DNA of 61,854 nt from a bacterium (GTDB lineage Bacteria; Chloroflexota; Anaerolineae; Caldilineales; Caldilineaceae): assembly GCA_016124945.1 (NCBI GenBank), contig WGMT01000080.1, positions 1-61,854 of the forward strand, read 5' to 3'. Positions 18,801-26,843 of this stretch are shown here, piece by piece. Position 1 is the first letter of the stretch, and each line of letters starts with the position of its first letter. Under the pieces are notes generated by a model. The model was not told the origin of the DNA. It ran no database searches and saw only the letters and a program-made list of their open reading frames with translations. The position numbers and the translations under genes are program-made.

Positions 18801-20275
18801 ACGTTACCAGCCAAACCTGGGCGCTGGCTGTGCTGAATGCCACCAATCCGCCTGTGCTGAGCGAGTTCACAGCAAAACAACGCATCGATAATCCGCATAC
18901 GGTCGACGTGACCTTTAAGCTTCAATCCGACTACTCACCGGCAAAAGCCACCTTCTTCGTTGCCCATGCGCCCATTACATTGACGGCAACAATGACCAAC
19001 GCGGATGGCACAGTCACCACCGAAGAAATTGCGAACTTCCATGGTGAGGAGGTTGAAGCCATCGAAATCACAGATACGGCAGAGCTGAACGGAAGCAAAA
19101 ATGTTGAGCACGTCATCTCCCTTTCGTATCTCCCCTCTGGAGACTACTACCTTTGGGTACAGATCGAGGATGGCGTCAACCCCGCAGTGAACCAGTATGC
19201 GACGTCTCCAATGCAGATGCGTGCTACACAGGATCGACAGGTGCGTATTGCAGCAACAGATTTTGATCAGCGTGTGCAGTTCGAAGGGGCAACTTCTATT
19301 CGGATCGATCACACCAGCAGCTTTGCGGGGCACTTTTCAACAGGTGTAATCACACCTGAGTTACACGTTGAGATCTACCAATGGCTGACACAGCCCGACG
19401 TCTGCGATCCACCACAGAATGATACAGATTGCCGACAAGACCAAGACGGCACGTGGGGAAAGTGGGTGCTGGATAATTACTACCCACTTTACTTTGAGTG
19501 GGAGCCAAGCACTCACCCAGATGCCGATGAATATATCTTGGAGATTACGCCGATAGAGTCGCCTAGTATAACCAGCACCCAACGCATCACGGTAGGGAAC
19601 ACACTCTACGAAATGTACGATGATGAAAACAACTATCTGGGCATTGTGGGCTACAGTGGATGGCCAGGCGTTTTCCCGGACAGCACGTATCAAGTACGCG
19701 TTGGTGTGATCGATAATGAAACCGATCGTATCGACTGGTCGCCCACCGTTACAACAGTCGTTCCCCTGGGCAGCATCGAGTTGCAAGCACCTGCGGAGAC
19801 GGTAAAAGCTTCTGCCGGTGTTGCCAGCGTCATCACGAAGACGATCAGTCTGCATATGTCGCAAGATCTCTTCTATGATGCGTCCATTGAGTTACTTCTC
19901 TGGAATCTACCACTCGGCCTTGATGTCAACTTTGTCGATGACGACATCGCAGCCTATCTCAACGACGATTATAAGGCCGATTATGTTGTCTCACCACGCA
20001 GCCGCTTGGTACCGGCAGTACCCCAAGCCAATTTACTAAAGCGAACTGCCACCGTCACACGTTTACAGGCCGATGGATCCCCGACAGTAGAGGCACGTTT
20101 GCGATCCAGTACATTCAGCGAAACCATCCCAATTAAGATAGAAATTGGCCCTGATGTTCCTGCGGGATCTTACATGCTGCCAATTCGTGCGATTGCCGGT
20201 CCTCTCGTGTCAGACACAGTGCTACGCCTACAGGTTGGTGATGCCGGTATCTACCTGCCATTGATCACCAAGTAA
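15869..20275 (+). CDS. Large secreted protein with DUF4397-like domain, function unknown
   Basis: 1468 residues from ATG 15869, chosen because AAAGGAG lies 7 nt upstream; the frame is open from 15779. A hydrophobic export segment is near residues 35-60. It contains LSGC, which could be a lipobox, and MLHAQD, which could be a signal peptidase I site. A Cys/Trp-rich patch near 513-543 has two PCGVxWC units. A DUF4397-like domain is visible around 854-935 (VRFINLLDNRSG, LYADGKLIGA). The rest is beta-rich with no catalytic motif recognised. The end DAGIYLPLITK matches the shared C-terminal tag. It follows the giant subtilase in the same direction and may belong to the same regulon. Confidence 0.75.
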   Translation: MCNVELLTEKRNIRCRGLEWRMSNKVEMNFVMRSVSLVFAILSGCIIALFPHMLHAQDTLLPTSVDNHTAGLVGQFRQLDISKEQLGVDNATTQSKCNTAGGEILIFEGSAQTNVSVKLEQVQVVAPSSGGVCGLSGKLRIQLPGNNIVTTIRGDVDTRNQFISSHVGTFDLNIGGITLRTESPKVFPDKVVLHVSSLRMPDALGGDTIPMLLIPRIDADNGLLITTSATENLSNVGVQSFGLPDIALDAIGIGGIKAELFSEADGYKLLAEGSLQLPKLENKGKHKDEDGQEIGISAKLAIFLNAQREMVIQFHTPEGAESQPFEISESELFVPADVTAPDGCYFGDVCLSEVGVGFGFNPGIPIPTGKVWVVWITGVRGSITLTAHDTAINLGLTLATSKLQLPVIGPAVTVDGDARLQLAPEFGASLKAALTVFILRVAESEVEYYASSGFRASLGMVGGAPGVPIPIRYEGELRVWGSSNSNYLYSNGPVFVTASGRAGYFIKEGEIYSSCSWIPCGVRWCRKWWGSYPCGVNWCYRCISVPPNELWLGGGTADLGRFKGDIWGIKGAVHFWNYSTGVFFNLTNGNLTLGNVSGYVLDAPNVLSAAMARQGEVASFRVTQLGGQSLTLNATLMQKDTLLIQTPVGLNNRSPRELSAMREALVSIDQLYGDEKVSAAATLDVITSTQVLTQTDTIFTISVTKPLTPSLILPNNDNVPFALRGAEITPDNYAAFAPDLMVSYQEVYTYTDAAAAEETRWRIVAATLTPMTLTVQVDGATIGGAVVHESNYMTITPGAHVVTVQPIEPVGTSIQIPIDVITGTDTSVMVYFDATHQLTSTILRDSRTPPSTHGKGLVRFINLLDNRSGTLSLYADGKLIGATEAGNASAYVEMSTGTYAAEVRDANNSLILTGTLILEEGDHRSLIATSESLDHVRSVGMVESLDLLADVIHEAVTEKSFSIDQAPIGSWQVKLTGNVTSQTWALAVLNATNPPVLSEFTAKQRIDNPHTVDVTFKLQSDYSPAKATFFVAHAPITLTATMTNADGTVTTEEIANFHGEEVEAIEITDTAELNGSKNVEHVISLSYLPSGDYYLWVQIEDGVNPAVNQYATSPMQMRATQDRQVRIAATDFDQRVQFEGATSIRIDHTSSFAGHFSTGVITPELHVEIYQWLTQPDVCDPPQNDTDCRQDQDGTWGKWVLDNYYPLYFEWEPSTHPDADEYILEITPIESPSITSTQRITVGNTLYEMYDDENNYLGIVGYSGWPGVFPDSTYQVRVGVIDNETDRIDWSPTVTTVVPLGSIELQAPAETVKASAGVASVITKTISLHMSQDLFYDASIELLLWNLPLGLDVNFVDDDIAAYLNDDYKADYVVSPRSRLVPAVPQANLLKRTATVTRLQADGSPTVEARLRSSTFSETIPIKIEIGPDVPAGSYMLPIRAIAGPLVSDTVLRLQVGDAGIYLPLITK

Positions 20276-20283
20276 CGACATAG

Positions 20284-20328
20284 CCCGATCCGCTCAGAAC
20301 GCCAACAGGTCAGCCTGGGCGGATCGGG
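20284..20328 (+). terminator. Inverted repeat after the 15869 gene
   Basis: CCCGATCCGC (20284-20293) pairs perfectly with GCGGATCGGG (20319-20328) around a 25-nt loop, 8 nt after the stop codon. There is no T-run, so it is a terminator by position only. Confidence 0.5.
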
Positions 20329-20332
20329 GTGT

Positions 20333-20445
20333 ACTTCAAGTTGGGGGCAACAACCTTCCGTGAAGGGGTCAGCAAGATGAAATAAACGGCGTCGCTGTCT
20401 TGACCCCTTCCCGGAAGGTCAATCTCGCCCCAAGCTTGAATTGCA
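20333..20445. repeat. Imperfect long palindrome of about 110 bp
   Basis: The left arm from about 20333 (TTCAAGTTGGGGGC, then ACCTTCCGTGAAGGGGTCA) is complementary with mismatches to the right arm ending near 20445 (TGACCCCTTCCCGGAAGGT, then GCCCCAAGCTTGAA). Blocks of nine or more paired bases alternate with short loops. It looks like a miniature palindromic element or a strong RNA hairpin. The remaining 340 bp up to the next gene are AT-rich and hold no recognised gene. Confidence 0.55.
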
Positions 20446-20784
20446 CCTGCGGATCGGTACTCCCTTACCCTGATTTATAAAAACGATTTATAGTCAGATA
20501 ATCCCATCACATCCACCTCACCTGCTATAAAATCAGGGAAAACCTGACCCCATAAATCAGGTTGAAAAATCGATTACCCACCCATACCATTGTGATACAT
20601 TGCTCGTTTCCGTTTTCTCCCTCCAGCGCTGTTGTCCAATTGTCTCTATGTCTCCCATCCCACACACTTTTTTCTAGAAACATTCAATTCCGACCTACTG
20701 GATCTAGCTATCGTTCTGTTCCGGCCTGCTCACAGTTTGGCCTGCTAGACATTGCTTGTAGAAAAATCATCCGGAGGAACCATC

Positions 20785-23700
20785 ATGTTATCATGGCCCG
20801 TCAAGCTGTTCATCTTGGGTGCGATCTGCATACTTGGCGTGTTCTTTGTACCCACACTGACGGCAAGTAACAATGCAGGCGCATTCCACAGTGGGCTTTT
20901 CCTCAGCCGGCTAGACCAAAGTGGCACAGATGACGAAACTGCCCCAGTGCACATGGCAGCACCGGGGCAGGGTATCGCAGATCGATACATTGTCCTCTTC
21001 CACCATGATCGCGTCTACAATGCCGAAACCGTCAACGGCAAAGCAGCACAGGCCGCAACTCAACTAGGGGCCGATGTACACTTTGTCTACAGCAGCGCTT
21101 TACAAGGCTTTGCCGCTACAATGTCGGCAGAGGCGGTGCACGCCCTGAGCAAGGATGCAGATGTCGCTCTGATTGAGCAGGATCAGAGCGTGAGCATTGC
21201 CAACACACAAGCGAACCCGCCCTGGGGGTTGGATCGCATCGACCAACGTACGCTGCCGTTAAATAACAGTTACACTGCCGCTGCCAACGGCGCCGGCGTC
21301 CATGCCTACGTCCTGGATACCGGCATTCACAACACACATGCCGAATTTACGGGCCGAATGGGGAACGGCTACGATTTTATCGATAACGACACAACGCCAC
21401 AAGATTGTAACGGACATGGTACCCATGTCGCCGGCACAATCGGCGGTACGACCTATGGCGTCGCCAAAGGGGTGACACTACATGGCGTACGCGTGCTCGA
21501 CTGCGGAGGCAGTGGCACCACTTCGGGTGTTATTGCAGGCATCAACTGGGTAACAGCCAACCATGTCAAGCCGGCCGTAGCCAACATGAGCCTGGGCGGC
21601 GGTGCATCGACGTCGCTGGATACAGCTCTGCGCAACTCGGTGGCGGCAGGTGTGGTGCATGTTGTGGCCGCAGGCAATGAAAGCGCCGACGCCTGCAATG
21701 GTTCACCGGCACGCGAGCCGCTCGCCATCACTGTGGGTGCAACCAACAGCAGCGACCAACGTGCATCATTCTCCAACTATGGAAATTGCCTCGACATCTT
21801 TGCGCCGGGCGTCGGCATCCTCTCGGCGTGGTACACCAGCAATTCGGCAGCCACCAGCATTTCGGGTACGTCGATGGCCTCGCCCCATGCAGCGGGCGTA
21901 GCAGCGATCTTTTTGCAAACTTCACCAGAAGCCTCACCTGCCACGGTGACCGACAGCATGATCACGGCAGCAACCAGCAACCTTGTCAGCAACCCTGGCA
22001 CAGGATCCTCCAACCGGCTGCTCTATAGTGTGCTTGGGCCACCACCCACACCAACAACAACGCCGACCGGCACACCGCCCACAGCTACGCCGACATTTAC
22101 ACCCACAGCAACACCTGCCCCCCCCACCAATGATGACTTTGCCAATCCAATCGTTCTGACGCCACTACCCTTTGGCCATACATTCGACACAGCCAACGCC
22201 ACGACGGCGGCTGATGACCCAATCCTTTGTACGCTCAGCCAAGGTGGCGCCACCGTCTGGTATCGATTCGTCGCTCCTTCAACAGGCACATTGACGGCCG
22301 ACACTTTCGGCAGCAACTATGATACGGTGCTGGCCATCTTCAGTGGTCAACGCGGGGCGTTGACACGATTGGCCTGCAACGACGATTATCAAGGGCTGCA
22401 ATCATGGGTAACGTTGAACGTGAACGCAGGTGTTACATACTTCCTGGAAGTTGCCGATTACTATACGTCCAACAACAACGAAGCCGAAGCGGTGTATGAC
22501 ACAGAAGCAAAAATGGCGGGCTTACCGGTCAATGCGCGACGTGGTGGTGAACTGCGCCTGGCTGTTGCATTTGCGGGCAACAGTACACCTACACCTACAC
22601 CTACGCTTACATCTACACCTATTACACCAGTGCCGACGGCTATTGCTACTGTCAGCATGGGCTTGACGCCAGGCGACATCACGGTGAGCCAGGGCGTAAC
22701 CTTCACCGCCGCCATTCAGGTGCGCACCAGCCGGCCCGTTGATGGCGCTGCCGCTCATATCAACTTTGATCCGGCTGTACTACAAGTTGCCGCCATCACC
22801 CCCGGAAATGCGCTGCCAACAGTTCTCCAGAATCAGATCAACAACGAACAGGGACGATTGGATTTTGTTGCCGGCGCGCTAAATTCGGCTTTCCCATCCA
22901 ACGATTTTGTGCTGGCGACTGTGGTGTTTACGGCAACAAACTTGTCTGTCGGAACGCCGTTGAACTTCGAGACGGCGGGCGCACGCCAGAGCAGCGTAAC
23001 GTATGAAGGTGCCACGATTCTTGGGCAACTCGACAACGGCATCGTCTATGTACGTGAAAGTATATTCGTAGGACGCGCAGAACCACCGGGGCGCCCCGCT
23101 GCACCACATATAAGTTGGCGTATCCCTGTAACGATTACGGTACAGAAGTTGCAGACAGGCGAGGCCACAGAGGTTGTCGATACACTGGATGCGTCGGGCA
23201 ATTTCACACTCACCGGCCTTTTGAACGACGATTATCAGATTGGCGTACGCGGACACAATACACTGCGCACCATTCAACAAGTGACCATCGGTAGCCGGCA
23301 TACTACGGCAGATTTCGGCATACTGCGTGGCGGCGACAGCAACGGCGATAACGCCGTGACCCTCATCGACTTTTCGCTCCTCGTCAACACTTTCGGACGA
23401 TGTGTAGGCGACATTGGGTTTGACGCAAGAGCTGACTTCAACGGCGACGACTGCGTAACGCTGATCGATTTCTCGATCTTGCGCAGTAGCTTTGGCATCA
23501 GCGGCGCTAACATCGATGACAAACAGACAGCCACACCCCTAAATCCCAACGACGTACAAGCCAATCTCAGCGCGCACTTGTCACTTGCCGCACCCAACAA
23601 AGTGCTCAATCCCGGCGAATTCTTCACCGTATCGATCTGGATCGATAGCAGCACTATCGTCGATGGCGCCGCCGCGTATCTAAGCTTCAACCCATCTGTG

Positions 23701-24015
23701 ATCCAGGCTTTAACGCTTACAGCAGGCGATCGGCTGACGACCATCCTGCAAACCAGGTTAGACAACAAGCACGGGCGCATCAGTTTTTCTGCCGGTGATT
23801 TGGTGCCGACGGTTTCGGGCCGTTTCTTGCTGGCAACCGTCGATTTCGTCGCCGTGGCATCGGGTATTAGCCCCATCACCTTCCTGCACGATGCACCAGA
23901 TTCGAGCGTTGTCACTGCTGGTGGCGTTTCGATCCTGGCATCATCTGCCAATAGCACCGTGCACGTGGGCGGCGAGTCGATGCCGCACATTTATCTGCCG
24001 ATGGTCGAGCGATAA
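20785..24015 (+). CDS. Secreted subtilase with two cohesin-like modules and a dockerin
   Basis: 1076 residues from ATG 20785, which has GGAGGA 6 nt upstream. Order: signal peptide; I9-type propeptide (RYIVLFHHD...); proteinase K-like S8 domain with D178 (LDTGIHN), H211 (GHGTHVAGT) and S363 (SGTSMASPHAAG); a Pro/Thr linker; a PPC-like beta domain (about 445-580); cohesin-like module 1 (about 620-755); a small beta domain; a dockerin near 849-908 with two calcium-loop repeats (SNGDNAVTLIDFS and FNGDDCVTLIDFS); cohesin-like module 2 (about 925-1060); and the end HIYLPMVER. Cohesin plus dockerin on one peptidase suggests non-covalent assembly at the cell surface. Family knowledge: cohesins bind dockerins with calcium. 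Confidence 0.9.
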   Translation: MLSWPVKLFILGAICILGVFFVPTLTASNNAGAFHSGLFLSRLDQSGTDDETAPVHMAAPGQGIADRYIVLFHHDRVYNAETVNGKAAQAATQLGADVHFVYSSALQGFAATMSAEAVHALSKDADVALIEQDQSVSIANTQANPPWGLDRIDQRTLPLNNSYTAAANGAGVHAYVLDTGIHNTHAEFTGRMGNGYDFIDNDTTPQDCNGHGTHVAGTIGGTTYGVAKGVTLHGVRVLDCGGSGTTSGVIAGINWVTANHVKPAVANMSLGGGASTSLDTALRNSVAAGVVHVVAAGNESADACNGSPAREPLAITVGATNSSDQRASFSNYGNCLDIFAPGVGILSAWYTSNSAATSISGTSMASPHAAGVAAIFLQTSPEASPATVTDSMITAATSNLVSNPGTGSSNRLLYSVLGPPPTPTTTPTGTPPTATPTFTPTATPAPPTNDDFANPIVLTPLPFGHTFDTANATTAADDPILCTLSQGGATVWYRFVAPSTGTLTADTFGSNYDTVLAIFSGQRGALTRLACNDDYQGLQSWVTLNVNAGVTYFLEVADYYTSNNNEAEAVYDTEAKMAGLPVNARRGGELRLAVAFAGNSTPTPTPTLTSTPITPVPTAIATVSMGLTPGDITVSQGVTFTAAIQVRTSRPVDGAAAHINFDPAVLQVAAITPGNALPTVLQNQINNEQGRLDFVAGALNSAFPSNDFVLATVVFTATNLSVGTPLNFETAGARQSSVTYEGATILGQLDNGIVYVRESIFVGRAEPPGRPAAPHISWRIPVTITVQKLQTGEATEVVDTLDASGNFTLTGLLNDDYQIGVRGHNTLRTIQQVTIGSRHTTADFGILRGGDSNGDNAVTLIDFSLLVNTFGRCVGDIGFDARADFNGDDCVTLIDFSILRSSFGISGANIDDKQTATPLNPNDVQANLSAHLSLAAPNKVLNPGEFFTVSIWIDSSTIVDGAAAYLSFNPSVIQALTLTAGDRLTTILQTRLDNKHGRISFSAGDLVPTVSGRFLLATVDFVAVASGISPITFLHDAPDSSVVTAGGVSILASSANSTVHVGGESMPHIYLPMVER

Positions 24016-24095
24016 GCGGCCATTGATCCCCCTTGCCTGAAAATGTGTGATGTTTCAGATCAAAGGTAATTCCCGGTCTGAACACCGAGGATTCC

Positions 24096-26720
24096 ATGAT
24101 GACGTCAGATTCTGATCCTTCCCGGCCTGACTTTCGAAAGGCTCGAATGTCGATACTGCGATTTCAACCGCTTTGTAACGCTTTGATCCGGCTGGTGCTG
24201 GGAACCGTACTACTTGGAAGCACAGTGGCAATCTCATATGCAGAAGGGCGAGAGGCCGCAGATAGTTTGCAACTTGCGCTTTCCGGTTTCCGGTTGCTTG
24301 TGGATGATGTGAATGGTCATGGATCGATTTACTGTTGTGGTCAACCAAAGAGAGCAGCGGATGCAACAACGACCGCAGTGACGCTGGCAATCTCTCCGAC
24401 ATTGACAACAATGAAGGTGGGCGAACACGCGACTATTGCCATCGCTGTCTCTACGAGCACAAGCGTAGATGGCGTTGCAGCTCATGTGGACTTTGACCCA
24501 ACCGCATTGCAGGTGACAGAGATCACGGTAGGCACAGTGTTGCCACAGGTGCTACAGAATAAATTCGACAACACACGAGGTGAGATTGACTTTACGGCCG
24601 GTAAGCTGACCGCACCATTCCCAGCCGGTAACTTTGAACTGGTATACATAACATTCCTCGCAATGGACGAAAGAGCCGGTACGACACTGGTCTTCGCCGA
24701 ATCGCCACTACGTAACAGCGACGCAACCTTTGGCGGTGTCTCCATTTTGGATGGGGTTAAAGATGGGACGATTGTGATTGAGTCTGCCGGGGAACCCACC
24801 AACACGCCGACACCCACGGCGTCGCCGACACACACAGCGTCGCCGACATCCACAGCGTCGCCGACACCCACAGCGTCGCCGACACACACAGCATCGCCGA
24901 CGCCCACAGCGACGCCGACGCCCACCGCATCGCCGACGCCCACCGCATCGCCGACACCCACAGCATCGCCGACACCCACAGCATCGCCGACACCCACAGC
25001 ATCGCCGACGCCCACAGATAATCCTGGCAGCTATCTGCGAGTCTCCTCGATCTCCCCCACTCAAGGGGACAACGCCACTGTGACGAGTATAGTCGTTCTC
25101 GGCGCTGGTTTTCAGGAGGCGCCGACGCTACAACTCGACGGCTTTGCTTTGGACAACGTCAATCGGATCAACGATCAGCAACTTACAGCAGTCGTGCCCC
25201 CCGGTCTCCCCGTGGGTGTTTATGACATGCTCGTTACCAATCCAGATGGCGACTCGGTGGTACTGCCGGATGCGTTCATCGTGACTGGCAGTGGGATATT
25301 CATCAACAGTGTGGTGCCTGCACAGGGGTTGGCGGGGTTTGAAGTGACGCTCAATCTCTATGGATCCAATTTTGCTCAGGGGGCTACTGTAAAAATCGCC
25401 GATGTAACGCTCCCAACAACGCGTATCAGTGAGAGTTACCTGCGTATAACGGTACCTGACACACTGATTGTCGGCACCTATGACGTAAGTGTCATGAATC
25501 CGGGTGGCGGTGGAGCGATAGCATTCGGGGCCTACACCGTGCTGGATCTAGAAACAAGCGACGATCTATATGCAGTGGGTAGCCAGATCTGGACAGATCC
25601 AAACTCGCTGCGTGCTAACACTGCAGGCCAGGTCCGCCTGACAGTTACACGGCAAGGAGGAAAGCAACCTCTACCCGAGATCAATGTCCAGTTCCTGGTG
25701 AATGCATCCAATATCGAATCAGGTGGAAGGCTGCTTGGGAGAGGCTCGATTACGCCGCTGTGGCCGCGCTCTTCGGCGAACACGACGTCTGTGGTCTGGA
25801 CACCTACACTGCCGGGCGTCTATACATTATATGCCGTCATCGACCCGGATAATCTGGTGCCTGAATCGCTGGAAAGCAACAACGTGGTTAGCCGTACATT
25901 GACAGTACTGCCACAGGCCGCCGATCAGATTGCACCGCGCGTAGACAGATTCACAATCAACAACGGCGCGGAGAGTACATCCGCTCTACGCGTGCAGTTA
26001 GACATGGAAGCCTCCGATCCTACGCCCGGCAGTGGAATACAATCATTGCTCTATCAAGAATTCGAGTTCAGTCAGGCGGCCAATCAATGGGTGCCTGTAC
26101 GCAACTCCGGCTGGCTTGACTATACGAACTCATATACAAATTTCGATTGGGACATGCTGGCCTCGCCAGGCATCAAGTACTTACAGGCATGGGCCGCAGA
26201 TCGCAGCGGCAACATCTCTACCTTCCCCTTTAAAGCCGGTATCAATTACATCCCACCCTCAGATCGCGTGGGACGTAACCTGGCGCACAGCTATCGTTAC
26301 AGCCTACAAGCTGGCGAAGAGATGGCCGTCACGGTGACACCGATCAGCGGTGACCCTGATCTCTACGTCTGGACACCCAATTTGAACGCCCCACCGTATG
26401 TCAGCAACCTGTCCGGCGCGGCGGTGGATGCTGTAACCTTCAGCGCCGATGCAAACGGGGAGTACCAGATCGAAGTCTATGGGTATAGCGCCGCCGAGTA
26501 TCAGATCACAGTCCAGGTAAACGCCACAGCCACATCTGCACAGAGCAGCACGCCGAATACAGGTGATGCCAACCTCAATAAAGCGCCGTTGACTGAACCT
26601 GTGTTAAGCAGGAGTAGCGTACCGTCTGATCAGCAGGTGCTGCCACCGGTGCCGGTCCAGGCGGAAGCACCATCCACGCCGACTGCGCGCAACCTCTACC
26701 TGCCGACGATTACTCGTTAA
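24096..26720 (+). CDS. Secreted cohesin-TIG-CARDB-PPC protein
   Basis: 874 residues. A hydrophobic export segment (LVLGTVLLGSTVAISYA) is near 30-48. A cohesin-like module follows (about 94-229), clearly similar to those of the upstream subtilase: all share VDGxAAhhxFxP, VLQ/ILQ plus a DN pair, and a G..hxFxAG pattern. Next come a Thr-Ala-Ser-Pro repeat linker (about 233-308), two IPT/TIG domains (310-485), a CARDB-like domain (490-607), an Ig-like part, a PPC-like domain (725-810) and the end NLYLPTITR. No enzyme domain is seen, so it could be a scaffold or adhesin for the dockerin-bearing peptidase. GAGGA is 5 nt upstream of ATG 24096; ATG 24147 is an alternative. Confidence 0.82.
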   Translation: MMTSDSDPSRPDFRKARMSILRFQPLCNALIRLVLGTVLLGSTVAISYAEGREAADSLQLALSGFRLLVDDVNGHGSIYCCGQPKRAADATTTAVTLAISPTLTTMKVGEHATIAIAVSTSTSVDGVAAHVDFDPTALQVTEITVGTVLPQVLQNKFDNTRGEIDFTAGKLTAPFPAGNFELVYITFLAMDERAGTTLVFAESPLRNSDATFGGVSILDGVKDGTIVIESAGEPTNTPTPTASPTHTASPTSTASPTPTASPTHTASPTPTATPTPTASPTPTASPTPTASPTPTASPTPTASPTPTDNPGSYLRVSSISPTQGDNATVTSIVVLGAGFQEAPTLQLDGFALDNVNRINDQQLTAVVPPGLPVGVYDMLVTNPDGDSVVLPDAFIVTGSGIFINSVVPAQGLAGFEVTLNLYGSNFAQGATVKIADVTLPTTRISESYLRITVPDTLIVGTYDVSVMNPGGGGAIAFGAYTVLDLETSDDLYAVGSQIWTDPNSLRANTAGQVRLTVTRQGGKQPLPEINVQFLVNASNIESGGRLLGRGSITPLWPRSSANTTSVVWTPTLPGVYTLYAVIDPDNLVPESLESNNVVSRTLTVLPQAADQIAPRVDRFTINNGAESTSALRVQLDMEASDPTPGSGIQSLLYQEFEFSQAANQWVPVRNSGWLDYTNSYTNFDWDMLASPGIKYLQAWAADRSGNISTFPFKAGINYIPPSDRVGRNLAHSYRYSLQAGEEMAVTVTPISGDPDLYVWTPNLNAPPYVSNLSGAAVDAVTFSADANGEYQIEVYGYSAAEYQITVQVNATATSAQSSTPNTGDANLNKAPLTEPVLSRSSVPSDQQVLPPVPVQAEAPSTPTARNLYLPTITR
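24795..25016 (+). repeat. 18-bp coding minisatellite (TPTASP linker)
   Basis: About twelve imperfect copies of an 18-bp unit of the type CCGACACCCACAGCGTCG encode the hexapeptide Thr-Pro-Thr-Ala-Ser-Pro, with His or Ser replacing some positions. It lies inside the 24096 gene between the cohesin and TIG domains. Copy number could vary by slippage without breaking the frame. Confidence 0.85.
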
Positions 26721-26740
26721 ACGCTTCCCCCCATCCACAA

Positions 26741-26785
26741 ATCCGTAGCCATCTTGTCAATTCAAGAACCCAGATGGCTGCGGAT
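26741..26785 (+). terminator. Inverted repeat after the cohesin gene
   Basis: ATCCGTAGCCATCT (26741-26754) pairs with AGATGGCTGCGGAT (26772-26785), with one G-T pair or mismatch and a 17-nt loop. It lies 20 nt after the stop codon of the 24096 gene. No T-run is seen. Confidence 0.5.
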
Positions 26786-26843
26786 AGATATCTGGCGTAA
26801 GTTTTGAGTATGACCATGCGGTAAGCTTTATAAGGACAGAGAC

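Noticed and set aside
24482..25083. Several long open frames on both strands over the Thr-Ala-Ser-Pro repeat
   Set aside because: They arise because the 18-bp repeat has no stop in other frames; the sequences are simple repeats.
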